Below, piece by piece: positions 1-5,467 of a stretch of 5,467 nucleotides of DNA; position 1 is the stretch's first letter; each line of letters begins with the position of its first letter. The stretch comes from Candidatus Omnitrophota bacterium (GTDB lineage Bacteria > Omnitrophota > Gorgyraeia > Velamenicoccales > JABMQK01), in assembly GCA_028712915.1 (NCBI GenBank), contig JAQTPJ010000071.1, forward strand, positions 1-5,467. Direction: 5' to 3'. The notes under the pieces are model-generated. The model worked only from the letters and a program-made list of their open reading frames with translations, did not search any database and was not told where the DNA came from. Made by a program: the position numbers and the translations under genes.

Positions 1-166
1 CTTTTAATTCCATAATCTTATCAAGGTAAATATTTTTTTCCTTAATATCTCCCTTGATAGCGATGTTTAATTTATTATTTTCAAAGAATTGGTATAAAAA
101 TCCCCCGGCGACGAATATAACGCTAAGCAATAATAATAATGAAATTAATTTTGTTTGTACTTTCAT
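1..166 (-). CDS. N-terminal fragment of a membrane-anchored protein, possibly a sensor
   Basis: An open frame reads leftwards from an ATG at 166-164 to the window edge without a stop, giving 55 residues. It begins MKVQTKLISLLLLL, a short basic N-terminus followed by one strongly hydrophobic segment at about residues 6-28. After it comes a charged, probably extracytoplasmic stretch ending IYLDKIMELK. A single anchor followed by a charged, helix-prone region is how many sensor histidine kinases, diguanylate cyclases and chemoreceptors begin, but no diagnostic domain is inside the window, so no function is assigned. No strong Shine-Dalgarno is visible; the best is an AGG about 9-11 nt upstream. 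The gene is divergent from the glycosyltransferase at 411 and is preceded by a TATAAT-type promoter candidate and a structured leader. The anchor could also be an uncleaved signal peptide of an exported protein. That the frame is coding is likely but not certain. Confidence 0.6.
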   Translation of the reverse strand, partial: MKVQTKLISLLLLLSVIFVAGGFLYQFFENNKLNIAIKGDIKEKNIYLDKIMELK

Positions 167-198
167 AATTAAACCTGTGTGATTCTTTGGTTAAGACG

Positions 199-266
199 GC
201 CCAGATAGAAGATTATCTGCTTTGGGCTACGCCTAAATTATGCCTTCTTATAACGCTTAGGGCGTA
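199..266 (-). other. Two abutting inverted repeats, possible structured 5' leader
   Basis: The larger element spans 228-266. TACGCCTAA (228-236) pairs with TTAGGGCGTA (257-266) with one bulged base, then ATTAT (237-241) pairs with ATAAC (250-254) including one G-T wobble. The loop is 8 nt, with a 2-nt bulge on one side. The smaller element spans 199-227. CAGATA (202-207) pairs perfectly with TATCTG (214-219) around a 6-nt loop, and GCC (199-201) can pair with GGC (225-227) across a short bulge. The two abut at 227/228 and would both lie in the long leader of the leftward gene, starting about 10 nt after its predicted transcription start. I could not match them to a riboswitch class I know. 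On the plus strand the larger hairpin is followed by a T5 run at 274-278, so a terminator reading rightwards is the main alternative, although no rightward gene is seen upstream. Confidence 0.4.
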
Positions 267-282
267 TTAGCTCTTTTTAATT

Positions 283-312
283 ATTATATTCCCTAATCTT
301 AAATAAATACAA
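283..312 (-). promoter_or_regulatory. Candidate sigma70-type promoter for the leftward gene
   Basis: Read on the minus strand, TTGTAT (312-307) is followed after 18 nt by a perfect TATAAT (288-283). The region upstream of the -35 is AT-rich. Initiation would fall near 276 and give an untranslated leader of about 110 nt before the ATG at 166. That leader contains the two inverted repeats described separately. The consensus -10 is a direct observation; promoter activity is inferred. Confidence 0.4.
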
Positions 313-335
313 TAAAAATTATCTTTCATCTATCG

Positions 336-365
336 TTGTTTTCCTGCACGCGCTTATGATAAAAT
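336..365 (+). promoter_or_regulatory. Candidate promoter for the GT39-like gene
   Basis: TTGTTT (336-341) is followed after 18 nt by TAAAAT (360-365), which overlaps a second -10-like hexamer, TATGAT (355-360). Initiation near 372 would give a leader of about 40 nt. That leader contains AGGA at 396-399, 11 nt before the ATG at 411. The match is modest and AT-rich sequence gives such matches by chance. Confidence 0.3.
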
Positions 366-410
366 AATGAAGGCCGCACGTACGGTTGTGGATACAGGAA
401 ACGTAAAATT

Positions 411-2309
411 ATGTTTATAAAAAATATCCAAGATTTCCTGCTGGCGACAATATGCCTGGCCATATTGACACTACTTTCCCAGATTCTGGGCAAAAGGCTA
501 ATTAATCTGGCTAAATTACAACTACAGCCCAGATTGGAGAATTTTCTTGTATCCCAGGCCTTGGGCTTATCTGTAATATCTTATATGGTATTTTTCTTAG
601 GCCTAATCGGCGCAGTCAAACGAATTAATTTTATAATCATATTTTGGGTTATCCTGCCGTTATTATGCTCGCCTGAAATCAAAAACTCTCTCTCGGGACT
701 AAAGCACAACCTGCAAAATTTAAAATTATACTTGTGGTTTAAAAATAAACGCCTGCTCTCCAAGATAGCGCTGGCTTTATTCGCCTTATTTGTGTTGGGT
801 AATTTCTTAAATTGTTTTACCCCTCCCATAGAACGCGACGCCATGACCTACCATTTAAGAATGCCTCAATCCTACATTAAAACAGGGCATGTTTCGCCTG
901 AGCCGAACAATATCTTCAGCTACTTCCCCCAGCTTACGGAAATGCTTTATACGTTCGGGCTTATGTTTTCCAACGATTACTCCAGCCACCTGATACATTT
1001 TTACTTCGGGATACTCGCAGCCTTAACAATATTCCTATTCGTGCGGCGTATCTCCAATACCGAAACGGCATTGTTCAGCGCGCTCGCTTTTTACTCCCTG
1101 CCAATAGTATCGCAGTTGTCAACATGGGCATATGTGGACCTTGCTTTGTGTTTTTTTACAATGCTTGCGCTCTATTTCTTTTCGCGCGCAATAGAGGATA
1201 CAAATTGGCGCTTGCTGAAACTTTCCGCTGTTTTATTCGGCTTCGCCTTTTCCGTAAAATACCTCTCTTTTATCTCTTTATATATAATCCTAATTATATC
1301 CATGATACATTTTATAAGAATAAAATCCGGCAAACGGGCTACATTCATAAAAGAAATTTTATATTTCTCAATTATCCTGATAATTGTGGCGCTGCCATGG
1401 TATCTGCGTAATATTTTAGTGACGGGAAATCCCGTCTATCCTCTTTTTTATTCCATATTCAAAGGCCCTCACTGGGATATGGAAAGGGCCAGGCTATATG
1501 ACATTCTTCTTGGCCTTTACGGGATGGGCCGTTCTTTAATGGATTATATGCTGCTGCCCTGGCGCATGGCAGTATACGGCGGCCTCGACGGGCCTTTTGA
1601 CGCACAAATAGGCCTGACTTATATCGTGCTTGCACCGCTGCTCATATTCTTCAGGCCAAGGCATAAATCCGCAAATTATATTCTCATATACAGCGCGATA
1701 TTCTTTTTTATCTGGACGACGCTGAGCCAGCAGTCCCGCTTTCTGCTGCCGGCATTCGCGGCATTAAGCATATGCCTCTACGCTGTGTTCGACTGCGCGT
1801 TTAAAGGAAGCGTCATAAACAGGCGTTCCATCCTGATTCTTGCCATAGGATTGATGAGTTATAACTTAATCCTTAGCTGGCAATACTTTCAAAAACATAA
1901 ACCTTTAGAATTTATTATAGGTAAAACTTCCCGCCAGCAATATTTGATGAAATACCTCAAAGACTATCCGGCAATAAATTATATGAACAACAATCTATCC
2001 GATGAATCCAAAACCTATATGGTCTCTATCGGAAACATAGGGTATTACTGCCGAAAGGGATTTATACAAGAAAGCGTGTTCGACTATACTTTCGAAAAAG
2101 TTGTTAAGGAAGCTGTCTCGCCGCAGGAAATCTTCCTCTGGCTAAAAAACCAGGGCGCCAGCCATATCCTTATTAACGAAGTAACAGCAAGCCGTTATCT
2201 CTACAGCGACCTTGGCTGGCCACAGTTAAATACATATGACGCATTCCGCAAAACCCACCTTAGCCTTATCTACACTAACGGCGTATTATTCCTGTATCAA
2301 ATTGTCTAG
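411..2309 (+). CDS. Multi-pass membrane glycosyltransferase, GT39/PMT-like (GT-C fold)
   Basis: This 632-residue protein has about a dozen hydrophobic segments (roughly 8-28, 47-68, 72-86, 118-136, 191-211, 240-258, 268-300, 316-330, 400-415, 424-437, 443-463 and 472-489) and a C-terminal soluble region of about 140 residues. Family marks are ERDAMTYHL at 141-149, in the first large outer loop where GT-C enzymes carry their catalytic acidic residues (here Glu141 and Asp143); TGNPVYP at 338-344; and SRFLLPAF at 442-449. These resemble PMT/ArnT-type and related integral membrane proteins, which take sugar from a polyprenyl-phosphate carrier on the outer face of the inner membrane. The ATG at 411 has AGGA at 396-399, and the membrane topology begins directly after it. 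The next gene on the strand is a GT2 enzyme, which suggests a surface-glycan locus. Donor and acceptor cannot be read from the sequence. Membership of the GT-C superfamily is fairly secure; catalytic specificity is unknown. Confidence 0.8.
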   Translation: MFIKNIQDFLLATICLAILTLLSQILGKRLINLAKLQLQPRLENFLVSQALGLSVISYMVFFLGLIGAVKRINFIIIFWVILPLLCSPEIKNSLSGLKHNLQNLKLYLWFKNKRLLSKIALALFALFVLGNFLNCFTPPIERDAMTYHLRMPQSYIKTGHVSPEPNNIFSYFPQLTEMLYTFGLMFSNDYSSHLIHFYFGILAALTIFLFVRRISNTETALFSALAFYSLPIVSQLSTWAYVDLALCFFTMLALYFFSRAIEDTNWRLLKLSAVLFGFAFSVKYLSFISLYIILIISMIHFIRIKSGKRATFIKEILYFSIILIIVALPWYLRNILVTGNPVYPLFYSIFKGPHWDMERARLYDILLGLYGMGRSLMDYMLLPWRMAVYGGLDGPFDAQIGLTYIVLAPLLIFFRPRHKSANYILIYSAIFFFIWTTLSQQSRFLLPAFAALSICLYAVFDCAFKGSVINRRSILILAIGLMSYNLILSWQYFQKHKPLEFIIGKTSRQQYLMKYLKDYPAINYMNNNLSDESKTYMVSIGNIGYYCRKGFIQESVFDYTFEKVVKEAVSPQEIFLWLKNQGASHILINEVTASRYLYSDLGWPQLNTYDAFRKTHLSLIYTNGVLFLYQIV

Positions 2310-2328
2310 GGCTTAACTCAAAGATATA

Positions 2329-2357
2329 TTGCCGATTGGCGAAAAAGAATGTAAAAT
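2329..2357 (+). promoter_or_regulatory. Candidate sigma70-type promoter for the GT2 gene
   Basis: TTGCCG (2329-2334) and TAAAAT (2352-2357) are separated by exactly 17 nt in the 80-nt gap between the two glycosyltransferase genes. Initiation near 2364 would leave about 26 nt before the ATG at 2390. There is no clear terminator in the gap, so read-through from the upstream gene is also likely, and this would be an internal promoter. Confidence 0.4.
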
Positions 2358-2377
2358 AAATATAAGCCATAACAATA

Positions 2378-2385
2378 AAAGGGGG
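2378..2385 (+). promoter_or_regulatory. Ribosome binding site of the GT2 gene
   Basis: AAAGGGGG ends 4 nt before the ATG at 2390. The G5 core can pair with the CCUCC of the 16S 3' end using one G-U wobble, and it supports this ATG as the start. folE on the other strand has the same G5 core at a similar distance. Confidence 0.6.
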
Positions 2386-2389
2386 TTAC

Positions 2390-3535
2390 ATGCCAAAAGA
2401 TCCTTTTATTTCCATCATTATACCTGTCAAAAACTTCGAGCGCACCCTGGATAAAACATTCGAATACCTGATGAATATAGACTATCCCCGCGAGTCTATG
2501 GAGATAGTCATTGCCGACGGTGGAAGCAGCGACGGCACCATACCTTTAATCAAGAAATACCAGAAGACATACCCTTTTATAAAACTGGTGGAGATACCGA
2601 ATTGCCCTACGCCTGCCTATGCGCGCAATAAAGCGCTTGAGCACGCAAAAGGGGAATTTTTGTTTTTTACCGACGGTGACTGCGCGCCGTGTAAAGAATG
2701 GGCCTATGAAATGTTAAAACAGTTTCAGCGCGATGAAAAAATAGGGATTGTGGGTGGTGAAATTTATACCTTAAGAGTAGAAAAGGATAATATGGTAGAG
2801 GCATGGTGCGAACACTTCTGTTTTAATATGGTCTCGCCGCGTTACGGTTTTATCAAGGAAGGCTACTTCCCTCTCCTCTCGGACAGGCGCCCCAGTCAAA
2901 TCGCCGGCCACCGCGCGTACTTTTTCGTCACCGCTAATGTTGCCTACAGAAAGAAAGCCATAGAACAATCCAAAGCAAAATTCTGGGATAATGCCACCGG
3001 CGAAGACATTGATTTCTGCTATAAGGTGCAAAGCGCAGGCTGGAAATTATATTTTAGCCCTAAGGCAAAAGTAGACCATATGCACCGCGCAAACCTCGCG
3101 CAATTATTAAAAGTATGGATAAGCTACGGCGCGGCGCACCCGCCGCTTTTGGCTAAATACAGTAAAAACAGGATGGAAATAATACTGCAGCTGCAAAGGT
3201 CCAAACCGACAATAAGCTTTCCCTTCCCGATAAAAGGTTTTATCTACCTGGGGAATTTTCACCTGTTCCAGATATTCGGGCTATCGTCGTTATCACTGTT
3301 GATTGCGCTAATAAATAACCCGGCTTCGTTGGCTTTAAAAATATCGCTGCCGATATCAATAGCCTTATTTGTTTATTTTACCTATCAGTTTGTTAAGTGG
3401 TGTATCCCCATGGAACCGCGCAGGAATTTTTGGGATTGGTGTAGGATGAAATACCTGACTAATCTTTACTTCATTAAAGGCGGGCTAAAAGGAAGTTTGA
3501 AATATAAAACTTTTTGTATTGAGCCGAGCTTTTGA
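2390..3535 (+). CDS. Family 2 glycosyltransferase with C-terminal membrane segments
   Basis: The 381-residue protein opens with a classic GT-A nucleotide-sugar-binding fold: SIIIPVKN at 8-15, then the IADGGSSDGT signature at 41-50 (Asp43 and Asp48). The metal-binding DxD motif is FTDGD at 93-97 (Asp95 and Asp97). ATGEDIDFCYK at 202-212 is the usual acceptor-side ED motif holding the likely catalytic base (Glu205 or Asp206), and it is followed by VDHMHR at 228-233. Two hydrophobic stretches (about 286-308 and 313-336) then precede a basic tail, so the enzyme probably sits on the cytoplasmic face of the inner membrane with its active site in the cytoplasm. This layout is typical of enzymes that build exopolysaccharide, O-antigen or lipid-linked glycans. 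It lies 80 nt after the GT39-like gene on the same strand. The gene could supply either a growing oligosaccharide or a polyprenyl-linked sugar; the sequence does not decide. The family call is secure; the sugar and linkage are unknown. Confidence 0.9.
   Translation: MPKDPFISIIIPVKNFERTLDKTFEYLMNIDYPRESMEIVIADGGSSDGTIPLIKKYQKTYPFIKLVEIPNCPTPAYARNKALEHAKGEFLFFTDGDCAPCKEWAYEMLKQFQRDEKIGIVGGEIYTLRVEKDNMVEAWCEHFCFNMVSPRYGFIKEGYFPLLSDRRPSQIAGHRAYFFVTANVAYRKKAIEQSKAKFWDNATGEDIDFCYKVQSAGWKLYFSPKAKVDHMHRANLAQLLKVWISYGAAHPPLLAKYSKNRMEIILQLQRSKPTISFPFPIKGFIYLGNFHLFQIFGLSSLSLLIALINNPASLALKISLPISIALFVYFTYQFVKWCIPMEPRRNFWDWCRMKYLTNLYFIKGGLKGSLKYKTFCIEPSF
3493..3512. terminator. Weak AT-rich inverted repeat, possible bidirectional terminator
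   Basis: AAGTTT (3493-3498) and AAACTT (3507-3512) form a 6-bp stem with an 8-nt loop inside the last codons of the GT2 gene. On the plus strand it is followed by a T run to 3515; on the minus strand it is followed by CCTTTT. The stem is short and AT-rich, so its strength as a terminator is doubtful. It is listed because the 3-nt gap between the convergent genes leaves no room for a terminator outside coding sequence. Confidence 0.2.
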
Positions 3536-3538
3536 TTT

Positions 3539-4102
3539 TTATAACTTCTCCTTGATCAAAGACAGGGCTTCTGACCTTGTCTTCTGATTATCCTTAAATA
3601 TACCCCTCACAGCGCTGGTCACCGTAGATGCCCCGGGTTTTTTCACTCCGCGCATGGACATGCAAAGATGCTCTGCCTCCAGGACTACCATAACGCCGAG
3701 CGGTTTCAGTTCAGACATAATCACTTCAGCGATCTGCGTGGTAAGCCTCTCCTGAACCTGCAGGCGCTTTGATAAAACATCCACCACGCGGGCAATCTTG
3801 CTCAAACCCGTCACCCTGCCGCCTTTGGGGATATAAGCCACATGGGCTTTGCCGATAAAAGGAAGCAGGTGGTGCTCGCACACAGAATATAAAGGTATGC
3901 CTTTAAGCAGAACTATCTCGTGGTGCTTCTGCTCTAACACGACTTCCAACTCCTTTTTGGCGTCCTGTTTAATCCCGGAAAAAATCTCTTCATACATATC
4001 GGCGACTCTTTCCGGAGTTGCCAAAAGGTCTTTTCTCTTAGGGTTATCGCCTATCGCTTCTAAAATATCACGAACTGCTTTTTTAATCTTGTTCTTGTCC
4101 AT
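3539..4102 (-). CDS. folE: GTP cyclohydrolase I (type IA)
   Basis: This cytosolic enzyme converts GTP to 7,8-dihydroneopterin triphosphate and formate, the first step of folate synthesis and also the entry to queuosine. From the ATG at 4102 the protein is 187 residues, normal for the family. The zinc site is complete: Cys75 and His78 in SVCEHH (73-78) and Cys147 in EAEHLCM (142-148). His77 and His145 match the catalytic or substrate-binding histidines. [14 protein letters not shown] and [10 protein letters not shown] are all present and typical. The ATG at 4102 is preferred because a G5 Shine-Dalgarno (4112-4108) sits 5 nt upstream and the family alignment begins just after it. Extending to a TTG at 4129 would add nine residues of no family character and overlap mnmE. 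The gene follows mnmE by 11 nt and is almost certainly cotranscribed with it. One small deviation is RKDL where most homologues have REGL, in the segment before TPERV. Confidence 0.96.
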   Translation of the reverse strand: MDKNKIKKAVRDILEAIGDNPKRKDLLATPERVADMYEEIFSGIKQDAKKELEVVLEQKHHEIVLLKGIPLYSVCEHHLLPFIGKAHVAYIPKGGRVTGLSKIARVVDVLSKRLQVQERLTTQIAEVIMSELKPLGVMVVLEAEHLCMSMRGVKKPGASTVTSAVRGIFKDNQKTRSEALSLIKEKL

Positions 4103-4107
4103 ATGAG

Positions 4108-4112
4108 CCCCC
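4108..4112 (-). promoter_or_regulatory. Ribosome binding site that fixes the folE start
   Basis: Read on the minus strand, GGGGG lies in the 11-nt gap between the mnmE stop (4116-4114) and the folE ATG (4102-4100), with a 5-nt spacer. It decides between this ATG and the upstream in-frame TTG at 4129, which lies inside the mnmE coding sequence. Confidence 0.6.
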
Positions 4113-4113
4113 G

Positions 4114-5467
4114 TTATTTGCCGATACAAAACTCAGAGAATATCCTATTTAATATAGCGTCGTCTACTGTCTCGCCGGTAATCCTGCCCAAGCAATCCAA
4201 GGCAATCTTTAAATCCAAAGCGACAAATTCCAAAGATATTTTATCGATATAACTGCTTTGTGCCTTTTCCAATAAGCCCTTGGCTTGTTTTATCTCTTCT
4301 ATGTGGCGCGCGTTTGCGGTAATCAGACCTTCGCTTGAAACAACTTTGCCTTTATAAACAAAACTTTTGATTTTATTTTCCAGTTTATCAAGGTTTGTTT
4401 GTTTAAGCGAAGAAACGCAAACTACAGCCTTAAATTCTTTTCTTATCTTATATTCCTCTGCGCGTTTTGGCAAATCAATTTTATTCAAAACAGCGATAAC
4501 ATCTTTACCCTTTAATTCCCTGATGAGCCGGTAATCTCTTTTTGCTAATTTCTGGCTGGCGTCAAACACAAGCAAAACTATATCGCTTAAAGCAATTGAG
4601 TCTTTGGTGAGGCGTATTGCGTGGTGTTCTATCAAATCCCTGGGCTTGACCATTCCGGCTGTATCAACTAACCTTATGCCCAATCCGGAAATATTTACAA
4701 ATTCCTCAATTATGTCGCGCGTGGTTCCTGCTATAGGCGTGACTATCGCCCTCTCTTTTTTTAATAAGGCGTTTAACAAAGACGATTTACCCACATTGGG
4801 CCTTCCGCAGATTGTAACTTTTATGCCCTCCCGCAGAAAACTCGCCCTGCCGGAATCTAAAATAATAATATCCAGCTGTTTTATAATGCCGCTGATTTCG
4901 CCAAGTAAATATTTTCTGGAATTAATTTCTATATCTTCGTCGCAAAAGTCGATATTCGCCTCTATGTGGGCTAATACATCGATGAGCCGGCGGCGTAAAT
5001 TGCATATCCTCTCGGAAAGCCCGCCGGATAACTGCTCGATGCCTAATTTTAACGCTGCGTCAGTCTTAGCGCGGATTATGTCTAAGACCGCTTCTGCCTT
5101 GGTCAAATCAATCCTGCCGTTTAAAAACGCCCTCTTGGTAAACTCGCCCGGCTCGGCCAGCCTTGCCCCGCAACTTATAATAAGCTCCAGGATTTTCCGT
5201 AAAGATGCTGCTCCGCCGTGGCAGCTGATTTCCACAATGTCCTCGCGTGTATAAGTCCTGGGCTTACGCATCACCGTTATCAATACCTCATCAATCGCTT
5301 TCGCGGTCTTCGGCCTACTAATAATCCATCCATACCTTACAGTATGCGACTTAAACTTAGACGGCGAAACTCCGTCTTTTCCTTTAAAAATCCTATTGGC
5401 TATTTTTAAGGCATCTTTGCCGCTCATACGCACAATTCCAATCGCGCTTTCGCCGATGGGCGTGGAT
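4114..5467 (-). CDS. mnmE: tRNA modification GTPase MnmE (TrmE), 5' end beyond the window
   Basis: MnmE, with its partner MnmG, installs the (carboxymethyl)aminomethyl group at C5 of wobble uridine 34 in certain tRNAs, using methylene-tetrahydrofolate, FAD and GTP. The frame is open to the right edge and its first visible residues, [16 protein letters not shown], are the family's N-terminal motif, so only a handful of codons are missing. About 450 residues are visible, close to the usual 454. In visible numbering, the folate-binding N-domain includes [20 protein letters not shown] (106-125). The G domain has GRPNVGKS (221-228, with the potassium-coordinating Asn), GTTRD (247-251), DTAG (268-271) and NKID (328-331). 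Glu280, 12 residues after the G3 Asp, matches the catalytic Glu282 of E. coli. The C-terminus FCIGK keeps the essential Cys (447). One oddity is the residue after DTAG-M, which is Val where E. coli has Arg275. folE follows 11 nt downstream. Confidence 0.97.
   Translation of the reverse strand, partial: STPIGESAIGIVRMSGKDALKIANRIFKGKDGVSPSKFKSHTVRYGWIISRPKTAKAIDEVLITVMRKPRTYTREDIVEISCHGGAASLRKILELIISCGARLAEPGEFTKRAFLNGRIDLTKAEAVLDIIRAKTDAALKLGIEQLSGGLSERICNLRRRLIDVLAHIEANIDFCDEDIEINSRKYLLGEISGIIKQLDIIILDSGRASFLREGIKVTICGRPNVGKSSLLNALLKKERAIVTPIAGTTRDIIEEFVNISGLGIRLVDTAGMVKPRDLIEHHAIRLTKDSIALSDIVLLVFDASQKLAKRDYRLIRELKGKDVIAVLNKIDLPKRAEEYKIRKEFKAVVCVSSLKQTNLDKLENKIKSFVYKGKVVSSEGLITANARHIEEIKQAKGLLEKAQSSYIDKISLEFVALDLKIALDCLGRITGETVDDAILNRIFSEFCIGK

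Noticed and set aside
167..276. Attempt to read the leader as a known riboswitch (c-di-GMP-I, preQ1, TPP, purine, THF, glycine)
   Set aside because: None of the conserved cores I know is present; only the pairing pattern supports structure, so no class is assigned.
367..420. A 17-codon open frame just upstream of the GT39-like gene, overlapping its start by 10 nt
   Set aside because: It has no Shine-Dalgarno, and its ATG lies at or before the predicted transcription start, so a leader peptide is not supported.
581..844. Shorter open frames opposite or inside the glycosyltransferase genes (581-844 minus, 1124-1411 plus, 2771-3031 minus), inside folE (3849-4106 plus) and near the right edge (5218-5409 plus)
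   Set aside because: Each overlaps a gene with strong family evidence in another frame, and none shows recognisable protein features.
2329..2342. Short inverted repeat TTGCC-GATT-GGCGA between the two glycosyltransferase genes
   Set aside because: The stem is 5 bp with a wobble and is followed by A residues rather than T residues, so it is not a credible rightward terminator; it overlaps the candidate promoter -35.
4604..5254. A 216-codon open frame on the plus strand antisense to mnmE
   Set aside because: It lies wholly within the clearly real mnmE gene. Its translation is rich in Ser, Pro and Ile with no domain character, as expected of an antisense shadow.
1..5467. Mobile elements, CRISPR arrays, tRNA or rRNA genes
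   Set aside because: No transposase or integrase motifs, no regularly spaced repeats and no tRNA-like cloverleaf were noticed on either strand.

Overview
The window looks like ordinary chromosome from an uncultured or little-studied Gram-negative-type bacterium with moderately low GC (about 43% by eye). It contains two housekeeping genes (mnmE, folE), two envelope glycosyltransferases and the start of a membrane-anchored protein. The protein style and gene mix would fit a candidate phylum such as Omnitrophota, but that is an impression from style, not something the sequence proves. I see no mobile element, CRISPR array, tRNA or rRNA.

Layout, left to right. Positions 1-166 (minus) hold the first 55 codons of a protein with one N-terminal membrane anchor; the gene runs off the left edge. 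Positions 167-410 are a divergent intergenic region. It has a candidate promoter for each direction and two abutting inverted repeats that would form a structured leader of about 110 nt on the minus-strand transcript. Positions 411-2309 (plus) encode a large multi-pass GT39/PMT-like glycosyltransferase. After an 80-nt gap with its own candidate promoter, 2390-3535 (plus) encodes a family 2 glycosyltransferase with a membrane-embedded C-terminus. Only 3 nt separate its stop from the stop of the convergent folE (GTP cyclohydrolase I, minus, best start at 4102). folE lies 11 nt downstream of mnmE (tRNA U34 modification GTPase, minus), whose first few codons lie beyond the right edge.

Functionally there are two units. 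The plus-strand pair probably builds or decorates a surface glycan: the GT2 enzyme acts on the cytoplasmic side with a nucleotide sugar, and the GT39-like enzyme acts on the outer face with a polyprenyl-phosphate sugar. The minus-strand pair links tRNA wobble modification to pterin synthesis. FolE makes dihydroneopterin triphosphate, the precursor of the tetrahydrofolate whose methylene derivative MnmE uses. The same compound also feeds queuosine synthesis.

The main corrections to a naive reading are that MnmE is truncated by the window edge rather than starting at an internal GTG, that FolE starts at ATG 4102 rather than at an upstream TTG, and that there is a partial gene at the left edge. 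The least explained element is the paired hairpin leader at 199-266. No clearly new system is evident.
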